From Actinomycetota bacterium (GTDB taxonomy: Bacteria > Actinomycetota > Thermoleophilia > Gaiellales > Gaiellaceae): 56,355 nucleotides of DNA. The notes beneath the pieces are model-generated. The model did not search any database, was not told the DNA's origin, and saw only the letters and a list, made by a program, of their open reading frames with translations. Shown in pieces: positions 15,894-22,845 of this stretch. Position 1 is the first letter of the stretch; the number at the start of each line of letters is the position of its first letter. The translations under genes and the position numbers were made by a program. The stretch lies in contig VAXG01000103.1 in NCBI GenBank assembly GCA_005883355.1, forward strand, positions 1 through 56,355, in the 5' to 3' direction.

Positions 15894-17675
15894 ATGCGGA
15901 ATTCACGGAATTCGGGTAGCGGCGTACGCTCGAACGCGCTCTGGGGATCGGCTACTGGGAAGCGCGACAACGCACTCTGGGGACGCCGCGGGCGCGGCAT
16001 CGTGCTCACCGCACTTGCGGCCTGCACGCTGCTCCTCCCGTTGGCTGCAGGAGCGAAGGACGGCGGTCCGGGCAACCTCACCGAGACATTCGTCGCCCCC
16101 GGCCTGCTCGACAAGGCCGCCAAGGATCCGGGACGGAAGCTTCACGTCATCGTCCAGAGCTCGGCCGGCGCGAGCGATGCCAACAACAAGATCACGGGAC
16201 TGGGCGCAGGCGTGCGCAGGCACCTGGACCTGATCGGCGCGGTTGCCATCGACATCACCGCTGGCAAGCTGGCGGTGCTTGCGAAGCAGCCGGGCCTGAC
16301 CATCACGCCAGACTCGTCCGTCCAGCTCACCGGCACCATCGCCTCTGACCAGATGTGGCCGTATGAGTCCGGGGTTGCGAAGCTCTGGGGGACCGCGACC
16401 AGCCCGGCTCCTCAGGCGCCGACGATCGCGATCGTCGACTCCGGGATCGAGGCCAACCGCGCCGACTTCGGCAACGGTTCACGCGTCCTCGGGAACATCA
16501 CGATCACCAACTCGACGGCCAACACCCCCGGTGACGGCCGCGGCCACGGCACGTTCGTCGCGGGGATCGCGGCGGGCTCCGCCGACCACTATGCGGGCGC
16601 GGCGCCGAACGCGGGAATTCTTTCGCTGGACGTGATGGACGACACGGGCACTGCTCGCACGAGCGACGTCATCGCCGCGTGCGACTTCATCCTCGCGAAC
16701 AAGGCGACGTACAACATCCGAGTCGCGAACTTCTCGCTCCATTCGGGTGCGTTCAACCACTTCTACAACGATCCGCTCGACCGGGCGGTGGAGAAACTCT
16801 GGTTCAACGGGATCTTCGTCGTCGCTGCTGCGGGGAACTACGGCAGCGCGGCGGGCCCGAGCGGTGTCATGCACGCCCCCGGCAACGACCCATTCGTGAT
16901 GACGGTCGGTGCAGTCGATATCGGAAACAAGGTTGCCCTCGGCGATGACGCGAACGCACCGTGGTCGGCGTACGGCTATACGGAAGACGGCTTCGCAAAG
17001 CCCGAGCTCGGCGCTCCCGGCCGCTACATGATCGGGCCGGTGCCGCAGGGCTCCACCCTGGTGGCGCAGAAACCCGGCAACGTCGTTGCGCCCGGTTACA
17101 TCCAGCTCTCGGGCACGTCGTTCGCTGCTCCCGTCGTTGCAGGCGTGGCGGCTCAGCTGCTTGCTCGTCACCCGGACTGGACACCGGATCAGGTCAAGAG
17201 CGCGCTGATGATGAGCGCGAAGCCGGTGCCTCAGGCGAAGCCCGGATCCGTCGGCGTCGGCCAGGTGAACGCCGGGAAGGCGGGCGACGTAAAAGGAACA
17301 CCGCCGAGCCCGAATCTCGCGCTCAACAGGTTCCTCGTCTCGAGCGGGGGAAGCGTCAGCTTCGACGCAGCCAGCTGGTCGGAGGTCGTCGCCGGCAATG
17401 CATCCTGGGCAGACGCCTCGTGGGCCGACGCTTCATGGGCAGATGCATCGTGGAGCGCGGCGTCGTGGGCGGACGTTTCGTGGGCTGCCGCCTCGTGGGC
17501 GGACGCCTCGTGGGCGGACGCCGCCTTCGCCCAGGCATCGTGGGCAGACTCGGCAACCGAGGATGGAGCCGGCAGCGAAGCTGCGGGCACGCCGCCCGAG
17601 ATGTCTGCAGACGCCTACGCCGAGTTGCAGGCCGATCCCGATCTGGCGCTGCCGCCGGCGCTCGTGTCCCCCTAA
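15894..17675 (+). CDS. Secreted S8 subtilase with C-terminal ASWAD pentapeptide repeats
   Basis: 593 aa from ATG 15894 (AAAGGGAG ribosome site upstream). The signal peptide is unusual: a 35-residue charged n-region with two NALWG copies (14-18, 26-30), h-region IVLTALAACTLLLPL, likely cut after AAGA. An I9-like propeptide (about 80-148) precedes the catalytic domain with D182 (IVDSG), H218 (GHGTFVAG), oxyanion N315 (AAGNYG) and S409 (SGTSFAAP). The tail has ten consecutive 5-residue units of ASWAD type (17400-17549) and then an acidic end. It is an active extracellular protease by motif. The upstream frame is open to 15624, but that part is not protein-like. Confidence 0.92.
   Translation: MRNSRNSGSGVRSNALWGSATGKRDNALWGRRGRGIVLTALAACTLLLPLAAGAKDGGPGNLTETFVAPGLLDKAAKDPGRKLHVIVQSSAGASDANNKITGLGAGVRRHLDLIGAVAIDITAGKLAVLAKQPGLTITPDSSVQLTGTIASDQMWPYESGVAKLWGTATSPAPQAPTIAIVDSGIEANRADFGNGSRVLGNITITNSTANTPGDGRGHGTFVAGIAAGSADHYAGAAPNAGILSLDVMDDTGTARTSDVIAACDFILANKATYNIRVANFSLHSGAFNHFYNDPLDRAVEKLWFNGIFVVAAAGNYGSAAGPSGVMHAPGNDPFVMTVGAVDIGNKVALGDDANAPWSAYGYTEDGFAKPELGAPGRYMIGPVPQGSTLVAQKPGNVVAPGYIQLSGTSFAAPVVAGVAAQLLARHPDWTPDQVKSALMMSAKPVPQAKPGSVGVGQVNAGKAGDVKGTPPSPNLALNRFLVSSGGSVSFDAASWSEVVAGNASWADASWADASWADASWSAASWADVSWAAASWADASWADAAFAQASWADSATEDGAGSEAAGTPPEMSADAYAELQADPDLALPPALVSP
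17400..17549 (+). repeat. Ten tandem 15-bp/5-residue ASWAD-type repeats
   Basis: The units read ASWAD x3, ASWSA, ASWAD, VSWAA, ASWAD x2, AAFAQ, ASWAD. Codons differ between units (TCC/TCG/TCA, GCA/GCC/GCT, GAC/GAT), so the repeat is kept at protein level and is not a fresh DNA duplication. Confidence 0.95.
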
Positions 17676-17685
17676 TTCGCATGGC

Positions 17686-17719
17686 CGAGTCGGGCTTTCG
17701 TCGCTGGAAGCCCGACTCG
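17686..17719. terminator. Strong hairpin after the subtilase gene
   Basis: CGAGTCGGGCTT (17686-17697) pairs perfectly over 12 bp with AAGCCCGACTCG (17708-17719), loop 10 nt. It starts 11 nt after the stop codon. No T-run follows, so it may act as an intrinsic terminator without a U-tract or as an mRNA-end stabiliser. Confidence 0.6.
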
Positions 17720-17742
17720 CTCGCCCTCCGAACCTGCGGCTG

Positions 17743-17997
17743 ATGCGAATCGTTGTCTCCACAGATGAGGCGGCTCCCGGGCTCGCGGACTATCTGCGCC
17801 GGTGCGAATGCATCGTCGAGATCGTGGGCGACAGGACGCTCGAGATCACCCTGTCCGACTCCTCGCGAAGTGACCGTGACATGCGGTTCGAGGTGGGCGC
17901 GTATCTCCGTGTCTGGTTGGCGATGCATCCGGAGCTCGAAGGTGCGCTCGTTCCGCCGGACGCGGCAGGAGAAGAAGAGTCGAACCTAGCCCTGTGA
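17743..17997 (+). CDS. Small conserved-looking protein of unknown function
   Basis: 84 aa, starting MRIVVSTDEAAPGLADYLRR, with a mixed alpha/beta pattern (VEIVGDRTLEITL, then RFEVGAYLRVWLAMHPELEGAL) and an acidic end. No family is recognised; the amphipathic pattern and balanced composition make it look real. It follows the subtilase terminator hairpin by 23 nt and overlaps the convergent HNH-like gene by 12 bp. No clear ribosome site is visible. Confidence 0.6.
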   Translation: MRIVVSTDEAAPGLADYLRRCECIVEIVGDRTLEITLSDSSRSDRDMRFEVGAYLRVWLAMHPELEGALVPPDAAGEEESNLAL

Positions 17998-18699
17998 GTT
18001 CTTGAACGACCGAATCGCCGCGCGTGCCTTTTTCAGCGTCAGCAGGCCACTGCACACTTTCCGCTTGAGCTGAGTTTCGAGCGGGTCTGAAAGTGTCGAC
18101 TGCGAGTGCGGTTCAGGCCACAAGTTCTTCGGATTCTTCGGCGCCCCGCCGAGCTCGAGCGGGATGAAGTGATCCTCCTCGTAGGCGGACGGCGGGCTCG
18201 TCTCCTCGTACAGGACCATCTGCTGGATCTTGAGCGCGTTCGTGTAAGTGACCGGTGGACGAATTGTCTTCGTCCATCCTTTGACGCAGATCGTTCTCGA
18301 AATCGTGCCCTGGCGGACGGCGGGATTGAGAGCGCCAGGTGTGATCGCCGGGTCGGGCAGGATGACACTCGGCTCTCCCGGCCCCGGTGTGGCTGGATTC
18401 GTTGTCGTCGTCGCGCTTGTCGACGTCGACTCGGTCGCGGTCGTGACGATCGCCGGCCCGGTCCTGCAGTAGTAGGTGAGGCCCTGGTAGACGATCGTCG
18501 TCGTATCGCGTGAGGGGTCGTACTCCGGTGCGCCCGGTTCAGCGCAATCCCAGAGCAGGCCCGTCGAGGTGTCCGTCCACACGTAGGTGTGATGGTCGGA
18601 CGGGCAAGTGTGCTGACTGTGGCAGGGCGAGCTGTGGGCCGGAGAACCGCCGGCCACGCTCGCTGCCAGCGCCGCCCCGAAGGCGCCGCTGACGAGCAT
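17986..18699 (-). CDS. Secreted protein with C-terminal HNH-like nuclease motif
   Basis: 237 aa. A hydrophobic N-terminus (MLVSGAFGAALAASVAGG) looks like a signal peptide lacking its basic n-region; in-frame codons upstream (RTRRFGLITL) would supply it but offer no usual start codon. A Cys-containing region (CHSQHTCPSDHH, TYYCRTG) and a Thr/Ser-Pro linker follow. The C-terminal EEDHFIPLELGGAPKNPKNL and WPEPHSQ are typical of actinobacterial secreted proteins with an HNH-like core (DH...N). It is possibly a DNase or wall-associated protein; nuclease activity is inferred only. Confidence 0.75.
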   Translation of the reverse strand: MLVSGAFGAALAASVAGGSPAHSSPCHSQHTCPSDHHTYVWTDTSTGLLWDCAEPGAPEYDPSRDTTTIVYQGLTYYCRTGPAIVTTATESTSTSATTTTNPATPGPGEPSVILPDPAITPGALNPAVRQGTISRTICVKGWTKTIRPPVTYTNALKIQQMVLYEETSPPSAYEEDHFIPLELGGAPKNPKNLWPEPHSQSTLSDPLETQLKRKVCSGLLTLKKARAAIRSFKNSQG

Positions 18700-18859
18700 G
18701 AGAGTGATGAGCCCGAACCTGCGCGTGCGAACCCCCCGGTTCGTACCTGTCCGTCTCGGACCCTAGCGCCCGCGCAGGAAGGACCTGTGCAGCCTGCTGT
18801 ACGGCGCCGAGTTGAGCGACGGCGGCTCCTGCGTAAACCGCCGGCGCGGACGGCTCGCG

Positions 18860-19465
18860 TCAGGAGTGAGGAACGCACCCGCGGCTCGTGTACAGGCCGC
18901 CGAATCCGGTGCGGTTGATGAAACCGAACGCGACGGGCTTGCGAGTCGCGTACGAGCGAACGGCGATGGACGCGGCAACCCCGCGGTGATCCCAGACGGC
19001 GCGCGCCCGGATCAGAAGTTGGCCACGCGCAAAGCACGTGAACCCGTGCAGCTGGTCCGGCGGCCCAGGGAGCCCCGCGTGGCTCAGCGACACGACCGTG
19101 CTCGTGTGGCGACATCGCTTTCGATCGACGAAGACGCCCTTCTCCTGGTTCTGGTATGTCTCGGTCAGGATCCAGGCCAACGCGGTGTTGGCGTTCGACA
19201 TACTGAGTGAAGCGGGATAGGTGCTCGGCCCTGTGAAATTCGGGGTGTAGATGAAGGAGAAATCGCTCTTCCCGCGCAACTCCGGGACCGCACAAACAAC
19301 CGTCATGTCTTGAACGGTTCGCCCGAGACTATTCCCCGCAGAGGCCGAGTCGCTTCCGACACGACCCACAACCACGCTGGCGACGATGAGCAGGACGACG
19401 GCCGCGAGCACGAAGGCAACCGTGACTACTACGTGACCAACGGTTCGGCTGCCGGATTCCTTCAC
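18860..19465 (-). CDS. Single-pass membrane-anchored protein of unknown function
   Basis: 201 aa with one N-terminal transmembrane helix (about 9-33, VGHVVVTVAFVLAAVVLLIVAS) and an extracytoplasmic domain containing four Cys (VCAVPEL, KRCRHTS, FTCFARG, RGCVPH), likely two disulfides. No family is recognised. The frame is open up to 19633, but that would run through the tRNA-Gln gene and its terminator, so GTG 19465 with a GGAG site 6 nt upstream is chosen. A TAGCAT hexamer near 19488 could be its -10. Confidence 0.65.
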   Translation of the reverse strand: MKESGSRTVGHVVVTVAFVLAAVVLLIVASVVVGRVGSDSASAGNSLGRTVQDMTVVCAVPELRGKSDFSFIYTPNFTGPSTYPASLSMSNANTALAWILTETYQNQEKGVFVDRKRCRHTSTVVSLSHAGLPGPPDQLHGFTCFARGQLLIRARAVWDHRGVAASIAVRSYATRKPVAFGFINRTGFGGLYTSRGCVPHS

Positions 19466-19583
19466 TGTGCTCCGCTCGGTACGGAAAATGCTACTGCCCG
19501 CGGCTCGCCGGATCCACCCCCGAACGTCAAGAAGTCCTTCATCCGGAACCATGAGCTGACGGAGATCAGCATCGGTGTGCTTC

Positions 19584-19611
19584 GGGAAACAGAAACCCCG
19601 CATGAGCGGGG
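19584..19611 (-). terminator. Rho-independent terminator of tRNA-Gln
   Basis: On the minus strand CCCCGC-TCAT-GCGGGG is followed by TTTCTGTTT, starting about 11 nt after the tRNA 3' end. This is the clearest classical terminator in the window. Confidence 0.85.
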
Positions 19612-19622
19612 CTTCATTCAGG

Positions 19623-19693
19623 CTGCGGGGCAAGGACTCGAACCTTGACTACCTGATCCAGAGTCAGGCGTCCTACCATTAGACGACCCCGCA
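19623..19693 (-). tRNA. tRNA-Gln (anticodon CUG)
   Basis: Acceptor stem TGCGGGG/CCCCGCA, D-arm GTCTAATGGTAGGAC, anticodon stem-loop CCTGA-CTCTGGA-TCAGG with anticodon CTG, and T-arm GGTTCGAGTCC fold correctly. CCA is not encoded. The promoter TACAAT lies on the minus strand at 19711-19706, and a terminator follows. Confidence 0.95.
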
Positions 19694-19705
19694 ACGGGAT
19701 CGGCC

Positions 19706-19711
19706 ATTGTA
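19706..19711 (-). promoter_or_regulatory. -10 element TACAAT of tRNA-Gln
   Basis: TACAAT on the minus strand, 12 nt upstream of the mature 5' end. No convincing -35. Confidence 0.55.
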
Positions 19712-19767
19712 GCCGCGCCGACTGCGATCTTCTCCGCTCCGCTGCGTCGATTCTCTCCGCCCATCGC

Positions 19768-19773
19768 TACACT
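19768..19773 (+). promoter_or_regulatory. -10 element TACACT of tRNA-Glu
   Basis: It ends 14 nt before the mature tRNA-Glu 5' end. Same TANNNT form as the protein-gene promoters. Confidence 0.5.
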
Positions 19774-19787
19774 GAGCGCCTTCGCTC

Positions 19788-19860
19788 GGCCCATTCGTCT
19801 AGTGGCCTAGGACACCGCCCTCTCACGGCGGCGGCACGGGTTCGAATCCCGTATGGGCCT
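19788..19860 (+). tRNA. tRNA-Glu (anticodon CUC)
   Basis: Acceptor GGCCCAT/ATGGGCC, D-arm GTCTAGTGGCCTAGGAC, anticodon stem-loop CCGCC-CTCTCAC-GGCGG with anticodon CTC, and T-arm CGGGTTCGAATCCCG. CCA is not encoded. It is divergent from tRNA-Gln. Confidence 0.95.
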
Positions 19861-19867
19861 TCCTCTC

Positions 19868-19898
19868 GCATCCAAGACTGTTCCTGGTCTTCGGATGC
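19868..19898 (+). terminator. Hairpin after tRNA-Glu, likely terminator
   Basis: GCATCCAAGAC (19868-19878) pairs with GTCTT(C)GGATGC (19887-19898), 11 bp with one bulged C, 8-nt loop, no T-tract. Confidence 0.5.
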
Positions 19899-19938
19899 AC
19901 ACACGGCAGAGCAGGGGTGTTACAAGACCCTGCCAGTC

Positions 19939-20853
19939 CTACGCGGACGAGGCCAACGCGAGGAGCGGCTCGAGCTGGAGCGCTGGGGGACCGGAGCTCT
20001 CTGCGATTTCCAACGCAACCATCGCGGCGAAGGCGGAGCACCAGGCTAGAACGCGGTCGGCGTCCGCTCCGATCCCAAGAGCAATCTGCTCGGCTCGCAG
20101 TTCGATAGTCGCAGCATCGTGAGCGAGCCAAAAGACCAGGTCGACGACATCGAAGGCAGGGTCACCAAGACACGGCGCCGGATCAATGGCCACGAGGCCA
20201 CGATCCACGCCACCGTCGAGAATGTTCACGGGTGTCAGATCCCCGTGAAGGAGCACCATTCGCGGGGCACCGTCGGCGAGTCTCATCGCCAGCTTGCGTC
20301 CGCGCTCATAAACGTCAGGCGGAACCAGGTCGACGAGCTCCGGCCTCCACTCGTAGAGCCGCCGACTCGACTCGAAGAGATAAGCGATGTGCTCACTAAC
20401 GGGGCGGAACCACTGGCGAGCCGAAGTCTGACCGTGAAGGGCAGTGAGTAGGTTGACGACCCGCTCGCTCCCCGGATACGCGGCTAACTCGACCAGCGGT
20501 GTGCCTGGTTCGATCGCCTCGATGAGGAGTGCTCCTATGGTCTCATCGACGGCTAACACCGAAGGAACATGAGTGGTGCGCCAGCACCTGAGCGCCCGAG
20601 CCTCGGTCGCTAGGCGGTTCCGGTCGGGGCAGACCTTGAGTACCGCCGCACGGCCAGCCCTGTCCCTGCAGCGCACGACGACCGACATGCTTCCTTGTTG
20701 GATCAGTGACTCGTACTCAACCGCCCAGCGGTCCCCGAGAGCAACGAGGACCAGCGGTAGCTCATCGAGCCATGCGTCGATTCCGTTTCCGTACCGCCGC
20801 CTAAGGCGAAGACGCAGTTCGTTGTCGAGGGCAGGAACGTGCGGCTCGGCCAT
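19939..20853 (-). CDS. APH(6)-like small-molecule phosphotransferase
   Basis: 304 aa with a kinase-like fold. The lysine motif is AVLKVCPD, the catalytic loop HGDLTPVNIL and the metal-binding segment AIDPAPCLGDPAFDVVD, closest in style to streptomycin 6-kinases and hydroxyurea-type kinases (PF04655). It could phosphorylate an aminoglycoside or another hydroxylated metabolite; resistance is not proven. ATG 20853 is preceded 8 nt upstream by AATACT. A compact three-way-junction hairpin lies 66-142 bp upstream on its own strand side. It lies beside tRNA-Glu in a sparsely coding stretch, with no integrase. Confidence 0.8.
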   Translation of the reverse strand: MAEPHVPALDNELRLRLRRRYGNGIDAWLDELPLVLVALGDRWAVEYESLIQQGSMSVVVRCRDRAGRAAVLKVCPDRNRLATEARALRCWRTTHVPSVLAVDETIGALLIEAIEPGTPLVELAAYPGSERVVNLLTALHGQTSARQWFRPVSEHIAYLFESSRRLYEWRPELVDLVPPDVYERGRKLAMRLADGAPRMVLLHGDLTPVNILDGGVDRGLVAIDPAPCLGDPAFDVVDLVFWLAHDAATIELRAEQIALGIGADADRVLAWCSAFAAMVALEIAESSGPPALQLEPLLALASSA

Positions 20854-20918
20854 TCGCGACCAGTATTGATCCGGCGTGGGGCCCTGGCGCTATCCGGCCT
20901 AGCGAGAGCGCGTGAGAG

Positions 20919-20995
20919 GGGGAGAGGACCGGGAAGCGGGGAGCTTCCGGGGATATAGGGCTGCGGCACCCCTAATCCCCCTTGGTCCTCTCCCC
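20919..20995. ncRNA. Compact 77-nt three-way-junction structured element
   Basis: Outer stem GGGGAGAGGACC/GGTCCTCTCCCC (12 bp, 20919-20930 with 20984-20995) encloses GGAAGC-GGGGA-GCTTCC (20932-20948) and, with no spacer, GGGGAT(A)TAGGG/CCCTA-ATCCCC (20949-20960 with 20970-20980). Junction nucleotides are only G20931 and CTT 20981-20983. The strand is unknown. It could be the leader of the minus-strand kinase gene, an sRNA, or a mobile hairpin element. Confidence 0.45.
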
Positions 20996-21119
20996 ATTAG
21001 CCGAGGTCGGCTCGAAGGCCGCCTTCGCCGTCCCACAGAAGGGGTATTTGGAACCTATAAAAAGCCGTCCTGAAAGAGCAATAACCTGGCGAAGTCTCAG
21101 CGAATCTATTCGCGTCGAG

Positions 21120-21998
21120 TCAGGTCTCGAGGCGGTAGATCGGTACCAGGCGCTTCTCGGCCTCGGTGTCGATGTGCGCGACGACCTCGACGTACCGCTC
21201 GAGGCCCGAGCCCTGCAGCTTCGCTTTCAGCAGGCTGTCCACCTGGTAGATCCCGGACGAGTTGTTCATCGTGATCTCGATCAGCACCGGGCGCTGCTCG
21301 CCGTCCTTGATCGCGACGTCCTCGATCGCGGCCGCGCTCAGCGAGTGGATCGAGATCGAACCGCGCTCGAACGGGATGCGCGACCGGCCCTGCTCCATGT
21401 CGAGCGCGTCGGCGACGCGCACGATTCCGGCTTCGAGTGTCAACGGCTTCCCGTAGTCACGGTGGCTCGTGATGGCGCCGAGCACCTCGGAGACGATGAT
21501 GGTCAGATCCGGCTCCTGATAGATGTCGCGAAGTAGCTCGCGCAGCTTCGGTTCCGCGAGGAAGAGGCTGAAATCTTCGTGTCCTTCACGGTGGACGGAC
21601 ATGCCGACGCAATGCGTGAGCGCACCGAGGAGGACCACCACCTCTGCGTCATCGTCGTCGTAGGCGTAGTCGCGTACGACCGAAGGCTGGATGTGATGCT
21701 TCGTGAGCTGACGCAGGAGCTTGAGCCCGATGTTGGCGACGATCTGGATGTGCACCCAGGAGTGATCGTTGATCTGCATGCGCGCCACGGCGTTCACGTT
21801 CGACGCGTGCCACCAGCCCTTGAGCTGCGTGTCCTCGTTGACTCGTTCGAGCAGCTTGCGCAGCTTGCGGTTGCCGCGCACGGGGACGTTGATCCTCATC
21901 TGCGCAACCGCTTCGGTCGGAGTGAGCCGGGTCTCGCGCTCTGCCTCCTCCGAGACGGGCTGCTCGATCCGCTCTTCGGTCTCTTTGTCGAGGGCCAT
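21120..21998 (-). CDS. HD-superfamily phosphohydrolase-like protein
   Basis: 292 aa, soluble. LKGWWHASNVNAVARMQINDHS, LLGALTHCVGMSVHREGHEDFS and GIVRVADALDMEQGRSRIPF form the His/Asp-rich core of an HD fold of the type seen in archaeal and actinobacterial predicted hydrolases. The C-terminal region (IHSLSAAAIEDVAIKDGEQ) looks like the nucleic-acid or nucleotide-binding tail of those proteins. The substrate is unknown. TAGGAT at 22010-22005 ends 6 nt before ATG 21998, so leaderless. It is transcribed alone. Confidence 0.75.
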   Translation of the reverse strand: MALDKETEERIEQPVSEEAERETRLTPTEAVAQMRINVPVRGNRKLRKLLERVNEDTQLKGWWHASNVNAVARMQINDHSWVHIQIVANIGLKLLRQLTKHHIQPSVVRDYAYDDDDAEVVVLLGALTHCVGMSVHREGHEDFSLFLAEPKLRELLRDIYQEPDLTIIVSEVLGAITSHRDYGKPLTLEAGIVRVADALDMEQGRSRIPFERGSISIHSLSAAAIEDVAIKDGEQRPVLIEITMNNSSGIYQVDSLLKAKLQGSGLERYVEVVAHIDTEAEKRLVPIYRLET

Positions 21999-22004
21999 GA
22001 CCGG

Positions 22005-22010
22005 ATCCTA
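22005..22010 (-). promoter_or_regulatory. -10 element TAGGAT of the HD gene
   Basis: Minus-strand TAGGAT ends 6 nt before ATG 21998. Confidence 0.55.
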
Positions 22011-22033
22011 CGACCTCGGCGGCCGGCGGCTGA

Positions 22034-22801
22034 TCAGGAGGAGCTAGAGCTCGTATCGCTGTGCTGCTCGCGCTGGTGCCAGATGGATTGCCAGCGGGAC
22101 TGTGGCTCGGGCAGGAGCGGCCGATCAGGATCGGTGAGCCGGTAGTAGACGACGCTCAAGGCGTGAGCGGCGTACGGCGTGGTGATGGCGCCCGCGATGC
22201 TGAGGCTTGCCCAGAGTCCGAAGTTCGCGTGCGCCGATCCGAAGACCTTCACGAGAAGTAGCTGAATCGCGAGACTCGAAAGCCCAGCGAGGATCGTGAC
22301 GTTCAAGAGGACGCGAAAGACCGCCCACCCGTGTCCTTTGACGAGCGCTGTCGACCTCTTCATCGCAGCTCGAGGACCGAGGCCTTCGAGCATGACGACG
22401 GGGACCGCCAGCGACCAGCGAGTGAAGAGGATGACACCCGGGACGACGAGGAGCAGCAATCCGATCCCGACCCCGATGCCGGTCAGGAGGGAAACTCCGA
22501 CAAGCCGACCGGCCCGTTGCCACGCGCTCCGATAGAGATCGCCGATCGAGCTCTGCGGCCGGCTGTTGTGCTCGTCTGCGACGGCCTGGACGAGCGCACC
22601 TTGCACCAGTGCCGTTCCGATCAGGGAGAGGAAGACGACGGCAGTCGAGGCGATCGTCTCGAAGAGCGCGACGACAGCGAACACGATCAAACCGGTGAGC
22701 ACGGTACGGCCGAAGAGGCTGCGGTACAGCTTGCCTGTGTCGCGAAGGACCTCTCGGATCGCGAGGGACGGTTTCAGACCAGTTAGCGCGGCCTCCGTCA
22801 C
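22034..22801 (-). CDS. Polytopic membrane protein, YciC/GPDP membrane-domain-like
   Basis: 255 aa with about six hydrophobic helices. The VVPGVILFTRWSLAVPVVMLE segment and the following GLGPRAAMKRSTALVKGHGW are the hallmark of the glycerophosphodiesterase-membrane-domain/YciC-like family, of unknown biochemical role. The C-terminus is a hydrophilic Ser-rich tail. Starts at GTG 22801, 44 nt after the ABC exporter gene, so probably in the same transcript. Confidence 0.75.
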   Translation of the reverse strand: MTEAALTGLKPSLAIREVLRDTGKLYRSLFGRTVLTGLIVFAVVALFETIASTAVVFLSLIGTALVQGALVQAVADEHNSRPQSSIGDLYRSAWQRAGRLVGVSLLTGIGVGIGLLLLVVPGVILFTRWSLAVPVVMLEGLGPRAAMKRSTALVKGHGWAVFRVLLNVTILAGLSSLAIQLLLVKVFGSAHANFGLWASLSIAGAITTPYAAHALSVVYYRLTDPDRPLLPEPQSRWQSIWHQREQHSDTSSSSS

Positions 22802-22845
22802 GCCCGGGAGATCGACTGGCTCCGCCGGTGCCTCGATCCCTCGTT

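Noticed and set aside
17400..17549. CRISPR-like or minisatellite array
   Set aside because: The period is 15 bp, in frame and coding; units differ at synonymous positions and there are no spacers.
19466..19633. Longer N-terminus for the anchored orphan protein
   Set aside because: It would read through the tRNA-Gln terminator and into the tRNA gene; GTG 19465 has a ribosome site.
19788..20853. Integrated mobile element at tRNA-Glu
   Set aside because: No integrase, transposase or repeat of the tRNA 3' end was found downstream; kept only as a weak possibility.
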